Shown here in pieces: positions 1 through 9,857 of a stretch of DNA of 64,000 nucleotides. The notes beneath the pieces were generated by a model. That model was not told the origin of the DNA, did not search any database, and saw only the letters and a program-made list of their open reading frames with translations. Every line of letters begins with the position of its first letter. The first letter of the stretch is position 1. This DNA comes from an uncultured Lachnospiraceae bacterium (GTDB taxonomy: Bacteria > Bacillota > Clostridia > Lachnospirales > Lachnospiraceae): contig CAJTTI010000003.1 in NCBI GenBank assembly GCA_910579225.1, positions 21,337 through 85,336 on the forward strand, given 5' to 3'. A program made the position numbers and the translations under genes.

Positions 1-26
1 AGAGATGTCAGGGAAGCCGTCTATGA

Positions 27-800
27 TCAGATAAAGACGATACTCGACAGCGCGGCTATCGCTTTGATGGGCAGGTCTGTGCGGCGCATTAATTCCGCCA
101 CGTTTGTCAGGCGCTGTTTAATCAGAAATTCCTGCGGTGTACAGCCCATTACTTCTTTAAATTTCCGGCTGAAATAATTACGATTCAGATTACAGAAACC
201 GGCCACTTCATCTACGGTCAGTTCGCGGCTGTAGTTCTGTTGGATATAGACGACTGCTTCATTGATATAAAAATCTTGCGGCTTTTTTTCGCCGATGTCC
301 TGTCGACAGCCTGAAAACTCGATGAGTTCGTCCAGGAACAGATACAGGCATCCAACCAGGTGGATGGAGGATTTCCCGGAATGCTCGGAAAAGTAAAACA
401 TTCGTTTCTGAAGCAGGGCCCCTTCTTCGATGCTCCGGGGGCGGTAAATGGGACGGTCCTGCTCCAGTCCTGCCCGGAGCAGGCATTCTTCCGCATGCAT
501 CCCGTCGAACTCGATCCAGACATACTTCCATGGATCTTTTTCGTCTGCAGTATACAGGTTGATCTGTCCGGGACAGATCAGGAATCCCTGATTTGCTTCC
601 AGACTGTATTCATGTATTTCACCATTTGAAGAGTGGGAGTACAGCATGCCCCGCCTGCTTATGATGAAGTGGAATAAATAATGATTGCGGACAAAGGGAC
701 CGAAAGAGTGGAGCGGTTTACACGATTCCCAGCCATATTGATAAGGCCGGATATCCAGAAAATGATCGTTGGGGAAAAGCGAAAGATGGTATTTCTCCAT
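27..800 (-). pseudogene. AraC-family regulator, C-terminal helix-turn-helix cut short
   Basis: AraC/XylS-type sugar-responsive regulator of about 257 residues. The N-terminal part looks like a cupin-type AraC sensing domain (GQINLYTADEK region). The first HTH is complete (VDEVAGFCNLNRNYFSRKFKE, residues about 197-217). The second HTH starts normally (PIKAIAAL) but then runs into SSIVFI and a stop. The usual VGY..PxYFSRxFKKxxGxSP tail is absent, and I could not recover it in the other two frames of the 26 remaining bases. Family members are usually 280-300 residues. Start ATG at 800 follows AAGGAG. It is the last gene on the left edge and lies downstream of the bgl operon in the same direction. 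DNA binding is probably impaired; a mutation or rearrangement near position 40 is inferred. Confidence 0.7.
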
Positions 801-1152
801 AGGGCGGAACTCCTTCTATATTTTTTCGGCCGGATAGAAAGGCGATGTAACGCTTCTTGCCGATATGTATCATATCAAGCTTCTTTAAATTATTTTATCA
901 TATGATTTCACTGATGTAAATATTGATGCTACACCATAGTCTGCATGGATTCTGTTTCGGCAGCATGGGAAGGGGGCTTTGTAGTGCCCTGAATACGCCT
1001 GGTGCGCAGCGACGGGGGGAGGGATTCGGCTACTGGCTGAAAAGAAAGACAGAGAGAAGAGTCCGAGTCCCATGCAATTTTTGTACCATGTATTAGTTCA
1101 AAAAGTAAATATTTTTTGCCGGATAAGATATTAAAAAAGTAAACCATATTCT
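801..1152. other. Gene-free stretch with GC-rich block, possible dispersed repeat
   Basis: About 350 bases between licT and the AraC gene. The block at about 925-1075 is clearly richer in G and C (runs such as cgacggggggaggg) than the AT-rich sequence on both sides. It carries two overlapping short open frames on the minus strand with no ribosome binding site and no recognisable domain. It resembles an inserted non-coding element, but I see no clear terminal repeats. The AraC promoter should lie near 810-880. Confidence 0.3.
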
Positions 1153-2004
1153 TCAGGGCAGGGAGGAACTGGTTTCATCCAGAATCCTGTGAATATGGAC
1201 AGTCAGATACAGCATTTCTTCCTTGGTAATATCCACATGGACCATTCCCTTTATATAATTCTGAATCTTACCGGCGCACTGGTAACTTTCCGGGTACTGG
1301 GCTGTAATATTTTCAAATATGGTCAGGTCATTATCCGGGAGCATTTTGCCTTCCATAACCCTTTGCAGGAAAAACTGCAGATGTGTTGCAAACCGGGTAT
1401 AATGGATGGAATTTTGCTTTATTTTGACTTTGAAAGAGAATTTTACAATATTAAAAATATCTTTCAGCATGCGGACAGCCATAAGAGTGTGTTCCATATC
1501 CGGATTCTCGGTCTGGGCGTTTACCAGATGGAAAGCAATATTTCCGGCTTCTTCCTCCGGAAGTTCGATTTCCAGCTTACGGTTGAGCTCTTCCGTAAGC
1601 TGGAGACCCAGAGCAAATTCTTCCGGATAAAACTGACGGACTTCCCATAACAGGCGGTTTTGCAGAATGACTTTCTTTTCGTAACGTTCCAGCGTAAATA
1701 CCAGATGATCGAACAGCGTGATGAAAAGCTGATCATTTACATTCTTTTTCATCTGGTTGATGATCCGGTAAATGGCTTCCTGAATCGCTTCCGCACGGGT
1801 ATCCGGAACATGTTCCAGAAGGCTGACCCATTCGCTGGCGGTTTTTTTATCCTGCAGGACAAATACTTTCTGTATATTTTCGTTTTTCAGTTCTTCGCCG
1901 ACCTGGTTGATGAACCGCAGGCCCCGCCCCATGACAATCTGTTCATGGCCATACGGATCTTCCACCAGTATCAGGTTGTTATTCAGTATTTTCTTTACCT
2001 GCAT
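1153..2004 (-). CDS. licT: LicT/BglG-type PRD transcriptional antiterminator
   Basis: RNA-binding antiterminator of the BglG/LicT family, 283 residues, full family length. The N-terminal co-antiterminator RNA-binding domain is at 1-60 (MQVKKILNNNLILVEDPYG, GRGLRF motif). Two PRD domains follow, about 70-170 and 175-283, with the conserved histidines in LFDHLVF, NIAFHLVNAQ and LYLTVHIHRI that are phosphorylated by PTS proteins. It is the third gene of the operon, 35 bases after the phospho-beta-glucosidase. The cognate RAT/terminator sits in the leader of bglP at 5381-5459. By family knowledge, it opens transcription of the operon when beta-glucosides are transported and is restrained by the EII. 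Function is confident; the exact inducer is not known. Confidence 0.93.
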   Translation of the reverse strand: MQVKKILNNNLILVEDPYGHEQIVMGRGLRFINQVGEELKNENIQKVFVLQDKKTASEWVSLLEHVPDTRAEAIQEAIYRIINQMKKNVNDQLFITLFDHLVFTLERYEKKVILQNRLLWEVRQFYPEEFALGLQLTEELNRKLEIELPEEEAGNIAFHLVNAQTENPDMEHTLMAVRMLKDIFNIVKFSFKVKIKQNSIHYTRFATHLQFFLQRVMEGKMLPDNDLTIFENITAQYPESYQCAGKIQNYIKGMVHVDITKEEMLYLTVHIHRILDETSSSLP

Positions 2005-2039
2005 GGCTGCAACCTCGTTTTCTGATCCTTTAGAATATT

Positions 2040-3464
<1,425 letters not shown>

Positions 3465-5351
3465 CTAACAAAGTTTCAGAAGCAGATCGCCGGCTTTGAT
3501 ATCCTGGCCGGAAGAAGCTTCGATTCTGGTATAGTGTTCCGTGTTGGTTATGAGAACAGGAGTGATCGTTTCGTAACCTTCCTGTTCAATTGCCGCCTTG
3601 TCAAAGGTAACCAGCAGATCTCCCTTCTTTACGGAATCGCCGGTTTTGACATGGGTGGTGAAATATTTTCCTTCCAGATTTACCGTATCGATTCCGATGT
3701 GAATCAGGATCTCCGCCCCCTGTGCGCTTTCCAGTCCAATGGCATGTTTGGTCTCAAATAAGGTAGTGACTGTTCCGTCCGCCGGAGCATAGACTGTTCC
3801 GTCCAGCGGAAGGACGGCGATCCCGTCGCCCAGTACCTTCTGTGAAAATACCGCGTCATGGACCTCAGACAACGGCACGATGGTTCCGTTCAGTGGGGAC
3901 ACGACCTCTGCTGAATGGGAAATCTTTCCCGTGCTGCTTTGGCTGTCCGGGGCGTCTTCTCCGGCAGGTTTTGTACTTTTCTCAGCCGGATCGTCAAATC
4001 CCATGATCCAGGTTGCCGCAAACGCAGCGGCAAAAGAGATGATACAGGTGATAACTGCGTGGACAATATTCATGGGATTTTCTCCGATAAATGCCGGAAG
4101 AGCAGCAAGTCCCGGAGATACAAAGGCGTAGCGCACCAGCCCGGAGATACCCGCGTAGACGCCGCCCACGCCGCCTCCGATCATGGACGCGATCAGCGGT
4201 TTTTTCAGTTTCAGGATTACACCGTAGAGGCAGGGCTCCGTAATACCCATAACGGCGGTAAAGCCCGAAGAACTGGCCAGCTGTTTGAGCTGTTTGTCTT
4301 TGGTCTTAAGGGCTACGGCCAGCGTCGCGCCGCCCTGTGCAATATTGGAAGCAAGCATACCCGGCCCGTTGACGATCTCATAGCCAAGAGAAGAGATCTG
4401 AACGGTTGCGATCGGCGTCATCGCCCATGCGGTTCCGGTCAGCACCAGGAACGGCTGGAAAGCGCCCATCAGCATCGGCAGCAGCCAGCTTGCTCTGGCG
4501 TTGATGGCATTTGCGGCAGATTCCACGACCGTGTTCAAAAAGCTTCCGAAGGGTCCCACGATCAGCAGAGCGATGGGTACGGAAACAAACAGGATGATCA
4601 GAGGCTTTAAGAAAAACTTGATGATGGACGGCGTATATTTCTCCGCCAGTTTTTCCACATAGGACATGATCCATATGCTCAGAATGATCGGTATGACGGA
4701 GTAGGAATAGTCGACCAGCCGGACCGGTATGAGGAAAAAGTCAATGCTTTCCCCGGCGCTGACCATACCGGACCATGTGGGATGAAGCAGCGCGCAGGCC
4801 AGAGTCATGGCAAGAACCGGATTGCATTCAAATTTGATGGCGGCGCCATAGGCCAGGAGGATCGGCATAAAATAAAAGGCAGCATCAGAGATCAGGTTCA
4901 GGATGGCGTAAGTGGAACTGGTATCATCCAGACCGCACAGTACCAGTATGGACAGAACGGCCTTGATCATACCGCCGCCGATCAGAGCCGGGATCACCGG
5001 GGTAAAGGTGGTGGAAATCACACTGACGATGCGGTTGATGACAGACGGTTTTTCTTCTTCCGAACCGGCGTCCGAGCCGGAATTGCCGGATGCTTTCCCG
5101 GCGGTTCCCCCCATCTCATTGATCAGCGCCCGATAAGTGATGGGCACATCATTTCCAACGACGACCTGGAACTGCCCGCCTTTTTCAACGACGCTGATTA
5201 CTCCCTGGGTCTTTTCGATGGCGCCTGCATCTACTTTGCTGCGGTCGCAGAATTCAAAACGCAGCCTTGTTGCACAGTGTGTCAGTTTGCTGATGTTGTC
5301 TGAGCCTCCGACCAGAGGAAGAAGGTCGTAAGCAAGTTTTTTGTAGTCCAT
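3465..5351 (-). CDS. bglP: Beta-glucoside PTS transporter EIIBCA
   Basis: Three-domain PTS permease of 628 residues. EIIB is at 1-90 with phosphorylated Cys26 (KLTHCATRLRFEF). EIIC is at about 110-460 with many membrane segments. EIIA is at about 490-628 with the active His in LIHIGIDTV near residue 549. It imports and phosphorylates aryl- or cello-type beta-glucosides. I chose ATG 5351 (MDYKKLAYDLL, preceded by AAAGGAGC): the longer frame to 5441 would run back through the terminator hairpin of the leader. It is the first gene of the bglP-bglA-licT operon and is controlled by the leader antiterminator. Confidence 0.95.
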   Translation of the reverse strand: MDYKKLAYDLLPLVGGSDNISKLTHCATRLRFEFCDRSKVDAGAIEKTQGVISVVEKGGQFQVVVGNDVPITYRALINEMGGTAGKASGNSGSDAGSEEEKPSVINRIVSVISTTFTPVIPALIGGGMIKAVLSILVLCGLDDTSSTYAILNLISDAAFYFMPILLAYGAAIKFECNPVLAMTLACALLHPTWSGMVSAGESIDFFLIPVRLVDYSYSVIPIILSIWIMSYVEKLAEKYTPSIIKFFLKPLIILFVSVPIALLIVGPFGSFLNTVVESAANAINARASWLLPMLMGAFQPFLVLTGTAWAMTPIATVQISSLGYEIVNGPGMLASNIAQGGATLAVALKTKDKQLKQLASSSGFTAVMGITEPCLYGVILKLKKPLIASMIGGGVGGVYAGISGLVRYAFVSPGLAALPAFIGENPMNIVHAVITCIISFAAAFAATWIMGFDDPAEKSTKPAGEDAPDSQSSTGKISHSAEVVSPLNGTIVPLSEVHDAVFSQKVLGDGIAVLPLDGTVYAPADGTVTTLFETKHAIGLESAQGAEILIHIGIDTVNLEGKYFTTHVKTGDSVKKGDLLVTFDKAAIEQEGYETITPVLITNTEHYTRIEASSGQDIKAGDLLLKLC

Positions 5352-5380
5352 ATAAGCTCCTTTCCCGGCTGTAAGCGCAC

Positions 5381-5432
5381 AAAAAAAGACCAGCACAAAA
5401 TAACGTCTGTAAACGTTATCCATGTGTGGTCT
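5381..5432 (-). terminator. Leader terminator of the bgl operon
   Basis: Read on the minus strand, an AAGACCACACA arm pairs with TGTGCTGGTCTT, followed by a run of seven T. An inner AACGT/ACGTT pairing extends the stem. The 5' arm overlaps the end of the RAT sequence, the arrangement used by LicT to choose between termination and read-through. Confidence 0.88.
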
Positions 5433-5459
5433 TGCCTGCATTACCAGTAACAGCCATTT
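5428..5459 (-). promoter_or_regulatory. RAT (ribonucleic antiterminator) for LicT
   Basis: On the minus strand, GGCTGTTACTGGTAATGCAG followed by GCAAGACC matches the BglG/LicT RAT pattern (GGATTGTTACTG..AATGCAGGCAAAACC). It overlaps the upstream arm of the terminator at 5381-5432, so protein binding and termination are mutually exclusive. The cognate protein is encoded at 1153-2004. Confidence 0.88.
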
Positions 5460-5477
5460 GATTCTATTGTTGAAACC

Positions 5478-5506
5478 ATTTTATTAAAACTTTTTTCAGA
5501 AATCAA
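5478..5506 (-). promoter_or_regulatory. Promoter of the bgl operon
   Basis: On the minus strand, TTGATT and TAAAAT separated by 17 bases, a good sigma-A promoter about 20 bases upstream of the RAT. The transcript would therefore start just before the antiterminator. Confidence 0.65.
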
Positions 5507-5583
5507 TCCGCATAATTCACAAAAATATTTGATTGTTTTTATATGATTTTAACAAAAAGAGGTGATTTTTTCTGGCTTTCATT

Positions 5584-5982
5584 TCATATATCGTTGCTCC
5601 GCGCTTTCAGGTGAAGCAGCATCATGATCACAAAGCCAAGCCCCATTACCACATAGGTCCAGACCATATCCTTGTGGGTGGCGTCATAGGCGATGATACT
5701 GAAGAGAAATGCCCAGAAAAATGAGAGAAGCCCGCCGACAATCCAGAAACCAAATCGGGTGTGCTGCACCCAGAACAGGAACAAGAGAACAGCAATTCCG
5801 ACCAGAAGCGAGAGCGCAGGATGAAGATGAAGCAGCATATTTGCCGCGATGCCGGATAGAACGGCAAAGAATATGCTGTCGAACAGAATAATATGTCCAA
5901 AAAACATGCCGACGACGGTCAGTACCAGACCGATCAGCAGACTGAAAGCCAGTAAAAGTCCCCCTGAAAATAAAGCAGCCAT
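5584..5982 (-). CDS. Small integral membrane protein, unknown function
   Basis: 132 residues and almost entirely hydrophobic, with about four to five membrane segments (AALFSGGLLLAFSLLIGLVLTVVG, HIILFDSIFFAVLSGI and so on). It ends in a short basic tail, HLKARSNDI. I chose ATG 5982 (MAALFSGG) because GGAGGA lies seven bases upstream; an upstream in-frame start has no such site. I recognise no named family. It stands alone between the bgl operon and a gene remnant. Function unknown. Confidence 0.7.
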   Translation of the reverse strand: MAALFSGGLLLAFSLLIGLVLTVVGMFFGHIILFDSIFFAVLSGIAANMLLHLHPALSLLVGIAVLLFLFWVQHTRFGFWIVGGLLSFFWAFLFSIIAYDATHKDMVWTYVVMGLGFVIMMLLHLKARSNDI

Positions 5983-6311
5983 ATAAAATCCTCCATTCAG
6001 GAAAATTATACCATAGATAAAGATTCCCTGCAAAGAAAATCATTGTGCGAATCTGCTGCAGGAAAACCAGCAACTTCATTTGCGCCTGTTACATTTCACG
6101 CTGCAGAGCCGCGAAACTCTGTTGTATGAACAATATCTTATGCTTTTCAATTTTGCATAAACAGGTAAAAATATAATTGCACCCCATGCCGGAATATGCT
6201 AAGATATACACATCTGAAATCAAAAGGAACTGTTCTGTTCCGAAATTCCATTTACAGATAAATACTGTTCTCTGACATGTAGGTTCAGCAGAAGACCGCT
6301 GGATTGCGTAA

Positions 6312-6422
6312 ATCACGGAAAAATATGAGTATACGATTGATTATCCGCATTCCTGCGTTCTTTATCTCCGGTATACGGATCGAACGCCGGATTTTCTGGA
6401 AGAGGAAACGTTTGACGAATAG
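6312..6422 (+). pseudogene. Remnant of an Rpn-family (PD-(D/E)XK transposase-like) gene
   Basis: One frame reads KYEYTIDYPHSCVLYLRYTD followed by RTPDFLEEETFDE and a stop, closed upstream by a stop at 6309. The FPHSCVLYLR..xxTPD signature is characteristic of Rpn/YhgA-like recombination-promoting nuclease proteins, which are common in Lachnospiraceae and normally about 300 residues. Only about 36 residues survive, with no start codon or ribosome site. The remaining parts of 5983-6590 show no other supported gene apart from the terminator at 6465. Confidence 0.5.
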
Positions 6423-6464
6423 AGATGTGAGTGGATTTGTGTTTTATGGCAGCAGAACCAAAGA

Positions 6465-6499
6465 GGGCAGGATCTCATCTCCAGATTTCCTGCCCTTTT
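6465..6499 (+). terminator. Rho-independent terminator left by the Rpn remnant
   Basis: GGGCAGGA and TCCTGCCC arms (8 of 8) separated by 15 bases, followed by TTTTC. It probably terminated the now-degraded gene at 6312-6422. Confidence 0.55.
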
Positions 6500-6589
6500 C
6501 TGTTCATTGATATGAAACAAATTTAATGTTCTGCTATTCCAGCGGAGTCTTTATCCTGTTCCTTTCCGCGATTCCGGCGGAGTTTTGAC

Positions 6590-7438
6590 TTATTCCTTCC
6601 CGTAAAAAGCTTCCATCGCCCGTGCAAAAAAATCCGAAGCTCCGTCTCCATATTTTTCATCCGTCATCCGTCTGACATTTTCGTTGCGGTAGTACTGCGC
6701 CTGTGCCAGCATGAGTCCTTTCTCCTCTTTGATCTGTGAAAACTGCTTCATAACGAAACCGTATTCGCCGACAATCTCTTTTACTTCAAACGAATCCACG
6801 GGGCATGTTTGCTTTGCGGCCAGTTTTTGTAAAATTGCTTCCAGCCGTCTTTGATAGCTTTCTGCAACTTCTTTGCTGACGGGATTCTGGGAAACAGATA
6901 AAAATTTGTCTTTTCCGCCGTACCATTCGACGACCTTCGCATAGCCTTTCTGCATTTTTTCTGAAGACACCGCTTCCATATAATGCGCTTTCCAGCGTTC
7001 GATGCTTCCAAATTCTTTGACTGCGATATCTCTTATGTTCTCCGGCATATGTTCAATCATTGTCTGGAACATTTCTTCCATCTCTGTTTTACTGAAAACT
7101 GCAAAATCCATTTTATTTTCTCCTTTCAGAATGTCGTCAATGCTGGCAATCAGGCGCTCCATACGCTCTTTTTTGGCTGTCAGCATGTTCCTCTGCATTT
7201 GCAAAATCTGGTTTCTGTCAAGAGCCGGATTCTCAACGATTGCTTTGATTTCCTTCAAGGGAATATCAAATTCACGGAAGAACAATACCTGCTGTAATGC
7301 TTCCAGCGCTTTATCGTCATAAAGCCGGTATCCCGCTTCGCTTTTATTCGTCGGCTTCAGCAGCCCGATTTCGTCATAATAGTGGAGCGTGCGTACGCTG
7401 ATACCTGTCAAATCGGATACTTCCTTTACGGTTCTCAT
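6590..7438 (-). CDS. MerR-family regulator with TipAS antibiotic-recognition domain
   Basis: 282 residues. The MerR DNA-binding domain is at 1-70 (SDLTGISVRTLHYYDEIGLLKP, EAGYRLYDD). A coiled-coil dimerisation helix spans about 75-115. A C-terminal TipAS-like all-helical domain covers about 120-282 (YAKVVEWYGGKDKF, ending FFARAMEAFYG). TipA, Mta and SkgA relatives sense drugs or small molecules and activate their own promoter by untwisting a long spacer. That promoter is visible just upstream (7469-7499), so autoregulation is likely. No drug exporter adjoins it; its targets are presumably elsewhere. Confidence 0.9.
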   Translation of the reverse strand: MRTVKEVSDLTGISVRTLHYYDEIGLLKPTNKSEAGYRLYDDKALEALQQVLFFREFDIPLKEIKAIVENPALDRNQILQMQRNMLTAKKERMERLIASIDDILKGENKMDFAVFSKTEMEEMFQTMIEHMPENIRDIAVKEFGSIERWKAHYMEAVSSEKMQKGYAKVVEWYGGKDKFLSVSQNPVSKEVAESYQRRLEAILQKLAAKQTCPVDSFEVKEIVGEYGFVMKQFSQIKEEKGLMLAQAQYYRNENVRRMTDEKYGDGASDFFARAMEAFYGKE

Positions 7439-7468
7439 GGCAATTGGCCTCCTGTTCTTGATATCTTT

Positions 7469-7499
7469 ACTTTAACCTATGACGTTCCGTGAGTGTCAA
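7469..7499 (-). promoter_or_regulatory. MerR-type promoter/operator with 19-bp spacer
   Basis: On the minus strand, TTGACA (7499-7494) and TAAAGT (7474-7469) are separated by exactly 19 bases. The spacer CTCACGGAACGTCATAGGT contains the near-palindromic CTCACG..CGTCATAG core typical of TipA/Mta operators. The over-long spacer is the hallmark of MerR-activated promoters. Confidence 0.85.
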
Positions 7500-7629
7500 C
7501 AGGTAATTTCAAATTTTGCAAAAATCCCGTGCAGCAGGTTGGATTTCCCGCCTGTTGTATTTTCAGGTTCTGTTTTATATAATGCTCCTTAAGGAAATCC
7601 TGAGAACAGACGGGAAAGGAGGAGTCATC

Positions 7630-9162
7630 ATGGCATTGCTGTATATCAACGCCCGCTGCAAACAGATCCTGAATTTTTTGCTGACCCAGACAAAGTATAT
7701 CACGACGGAACAGATCGGTGCAGAGATGAAGGTATCAAAGAGAACCGTGTATTATGACATCTGCAAGATCAATCTCTGGCTGGAGCAGTCAAAGCTTTCG
7801 CCTCTTGAAGTGGTTCGGGAAAAGGGAATCCTGATTCCCCACGGCGAGAGGCCGCTGATTCAGAACATGCTGGGATCGGATGAACAGGAACAGGTCTATA
7901 TCTTTTCGCCGGAGGAGCAGATCTATCTGTCTCTGCATCTGCTGGGATCCCGGGTCAATATTGTGCCGGATGCATATTTTGAGAGCAATTCCAAACAGTA
8001 TATCCATGATCTGACCAGGACGTTGATCTCTGACTTTGAAAAGGTTGCCTGCATCTTTTTTGAACAGAGGGAAGAGCTGGAGCGGGCGCTTTTTGTCCAT
8101 CTGAATACTTCCATGTACCGTTATAAGTTCGGCGTACAGATCGGAAATATCATCGGGAAAGATATCCTTCATGAGTACCCGGAGCTGTGTGCACTGACCA
8201 GGATCGCCGCCGGAAGACTGGAAGAGACGATCGGCTTTCCCGTACCGGACGGCGAAATCGCGTACCTTGCCCTGCATTTTGGGGCGTTTCTGAAGATCTC
8301 AAAACGTGAGGATGACAGGCTGCGTATCCTGATCGTCTGCGTCAACGGGATTTCCACCGGAAATATGCTGAAAAGGGAGATTCAGAAGCTTCTTCCATTT
8401 GCGGAGATCGTGGATGTACGGGCAGTGGTCGACATGGTAAACATACAGAATATCTGCGATCTGGTGATCTCCACAGTGAAAATCAACACCGTGGTTCCGG
8501 TGATCACCGTGCACCCGGTTTTGACGGAATTTGATCGGAGCAGCATTCTGAATCATCGGGTGGTCCTTCCGAAAAATGTGACGGCCCGCCGGGAACAGCT
8601 GTTCCGTGTGATAAAAAAATACGTACGTCCGGAAGATCATGAAGATCTTCGGAAGGATCTGACGGCATTTATTCAGGGCAGTATGGAGTATCTGGAAGGA
8701 GCAGAAACACAGGAAAATGACCTGATGAGCATTCTGGATGTTTCCCGTATCCATATTTATGAAAAAGCGGATTCCTGGCAGGACAGTATCCGTATGGCAG
8801 GCCGGTGCCTGTTGGATTATAAGAGCATTGAGAAAAATTATCTGAATACCATCGTCAGTCAGCTGCAGTATTATGGGCCGTATATGTTTTTGACAAGGGA
8901 CGTCATTCTTGCCCATGCCAAGCCGGAGGACGGAGTGAATTGTCTGGATCTGTCGCTGGCAGTTTTTCGGGAACCGGTCGTTTATTCGGAACTGCGGCAG
9001 GCGAAGGTGGTCATGGTACTGGCGGCGGAAGATCAGGAGAAGCATCTGAAGATCCTGCAGGATATCCTTCAGCTTTTGAGCGGGACGGATTTTTTAAGCC
9101 GGATCGAGGGGTGCGGTTCCGCTGCAGAGATTTATTATCTGATGAAAGAATTACTGGCATAA
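7630..9162 (+). CDS. PRD-containing BglG-type activator with EIIB-like and EIIA-like domains
   Basis: PTS-controlled transcriptional activator of the MtlR/LicR class, 510 residues from ATG 7630 (MALLYINARCKQ, preceded by AAAGGAGG). Parts: HTH at about 5-60 (ITTEQIGAEMKVSKRTVYYDI); one recognisable PRD at about 115-225; EIIB-like domain with Cys in VCVNGISTGN near residue 236; EIIA-type domain with His in LAHAKPEDG near residue 427. Relatives usually have two PRDs and 640-700 residues, so the first PRD seems largely missing. It sits directly upstream of the UlaC/A/B-like PTS, which it presumably controls. Confidence 0.9.
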   Translation: MALLYINARCKQILNFLLTQTKYITTEQIGAEMKVSKRTVYYDICKINLWLEQSKLSPLEVVREKGILIPHGERPLIQNMLGSDEQEQVYIFSPEEQIYLSLHLLGSRVNIVPDAYFESNSKQYIHDLTRTLISDFEKVACIFFEQREELERALFVHLNTSMYRYKFGVQIGNIIGKDILHEYPELCALTRIAAGRLEETIGFPVPDGEIAYLALHFGAFLKISKREDDRLRILIVCVNGISTGNMLKREIQKLLPFAEIVDVRAVVDMVNIQNICDLVISTVKINTVVPVITVHPVLTEFDRSSILNHRVVLPKNVTARREQLFRVIKKYVRPEDHEDLRKDLTAFIQGSMEYLEGAETQENDLMSILDVSRIHIYEKADSWQDSIRMAGRCLLDYKSIEKNYLNTIVSQLQYYGPYMFLTRDVILAHAKPEDGVNCLDLSLAVFREPVVYSELRQAKVVMVLAAEDQEKHLKILQDILQLLSGTDFLSRIEGCGSAAEIYYLMKELLA

Positions 9163-9303
9163 CCCCTTTTCTCCCATACAGTGTTTGCAAAAAACAGATA
9201 CGATACCTGGACTTCTATTCGGAAGATTTCAGTGGTAGGATGTGATCAGAACGAAGGAGTCGAAGCAGTACCGGCGCCTGACAAAATACAGCAACAAACC
9301 GGA

Positions 9304-9366
9304 CAGACCCCGGGAGGATTTCCTGACACTTTGGCGGCTGGAAATCCTCCCGGTCCAGGGGGTCTG
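9304..9366 (+). other. Large stem-loop before the PTS EIIA gene
   Basis: CGGGAGGATTTCC (9311-9323) and GGAAATCCTCCCG (9340-9352) are perfect 13-base arms around a 16-base loop. An outer CAGACCC/GGGTCTG pair (9304-9310, 9360-9366) extends it across a one-sided bulge. No T-run follows, so it is not an ordinary terminator. It lies 40 bases before the EIIA start in the 240-base gap and may be a protective or processing hairpin, or a regulator site. Confidence 0.6.
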
Positions 9367-9405
9367 GAAGGGGAGTTGCGGAATTTAAAATTAGGAGGCA
9401 ACTGT

Positions 9406-9840
9406 ATGGAACTGTTAAAAAAAGAAAATGTGCAGATCTGCGATGCGGCGGCGGACTGGAAGGAGGCCATACGGACAGCGGTAAAACCGCTGGAAGAACA
9501 CGGATATGTGGAAGCCCGCTATAAGGAGGAGATCATATCCAATGTGGAAAAGATGGGGCCCTATATCGTGATCGCGGATAATATCGCGCTTCCTCATGCA
9601 AGGCCGGAGCAGGGGGCGTTGAAGACACAGATCGGCGTGACCTTATTTCGGAACAAGGTGGTATTTGACGGAAAGAATGTACCGGCGCGCCTGTTCGTCA
9701 CGCTGGCGGCGAAGGATTCCGACAGCCATCTGGACGCGCTGATGGAGATTTCGGAGCTTCTGTCCGATGAAGAGGCGGTGGAGCGGATTCTCACAGCGCC
9801 GGACGCGGACCATCTGTATCAGTATTTTGCAAGTCACTAA
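9406..9840 (+). CDS. PTS EIIA component, ascorbate/fructose-mannitol class (UlaC-like)
   Basis: 144 residues, cytoplasmic, phosphoryl carrier between HPr and the EIIB. The active-site histidine is His64 in NIALPHARPEQG, the hallmark of EIIA type 2. I chose ATG 9406 because TTAGGAGG lies just upstream, rather than earlier in-frame starts within the hairpin leader. It is the first gene of a three-gene PTS (EIIA-EIIC-EIIB) following its PRD activator. Substrate assignment rests on the EIIC family, not on this domain. Confidence 0.9.
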   Translation: MELLKKENVQICDAAADWKEAIRTAVKPLEEHGYVEARYKEEIISNVEKMGPYIVIADNIALPHARPEQGALKTQIGVTLFRNKVVFDGKNVPARLFVTLAAKDSDSHLDALMEISELLSDEEAVERILTAPDADHLYQYFASH

Positions 9841-9857
9841 AAAAGGAGAAAAGGAAA

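Noticed and set aside
885..1147. Two overlapping short minus-strand frames between licT and the AraC gene
   Set aside because: No ribosome sites and low-complexity, basic/proline-rich translations; treated as non-coding GC-rich block.
5406..5420. cre-like TGTAAACGTTATCC in the bgl leader as an independent CcpA site
   Set aside because: One mismatch to the cre pattern and fully contained in the terminator stem, which explains the symmetry by itself; mentioned only as a possibility.
6089..6316. 75-codon minus-strand frame left of the Rpn remnant
   Set aside because: No ribosome binding site, unusual composition, no family; the region looks degraded.
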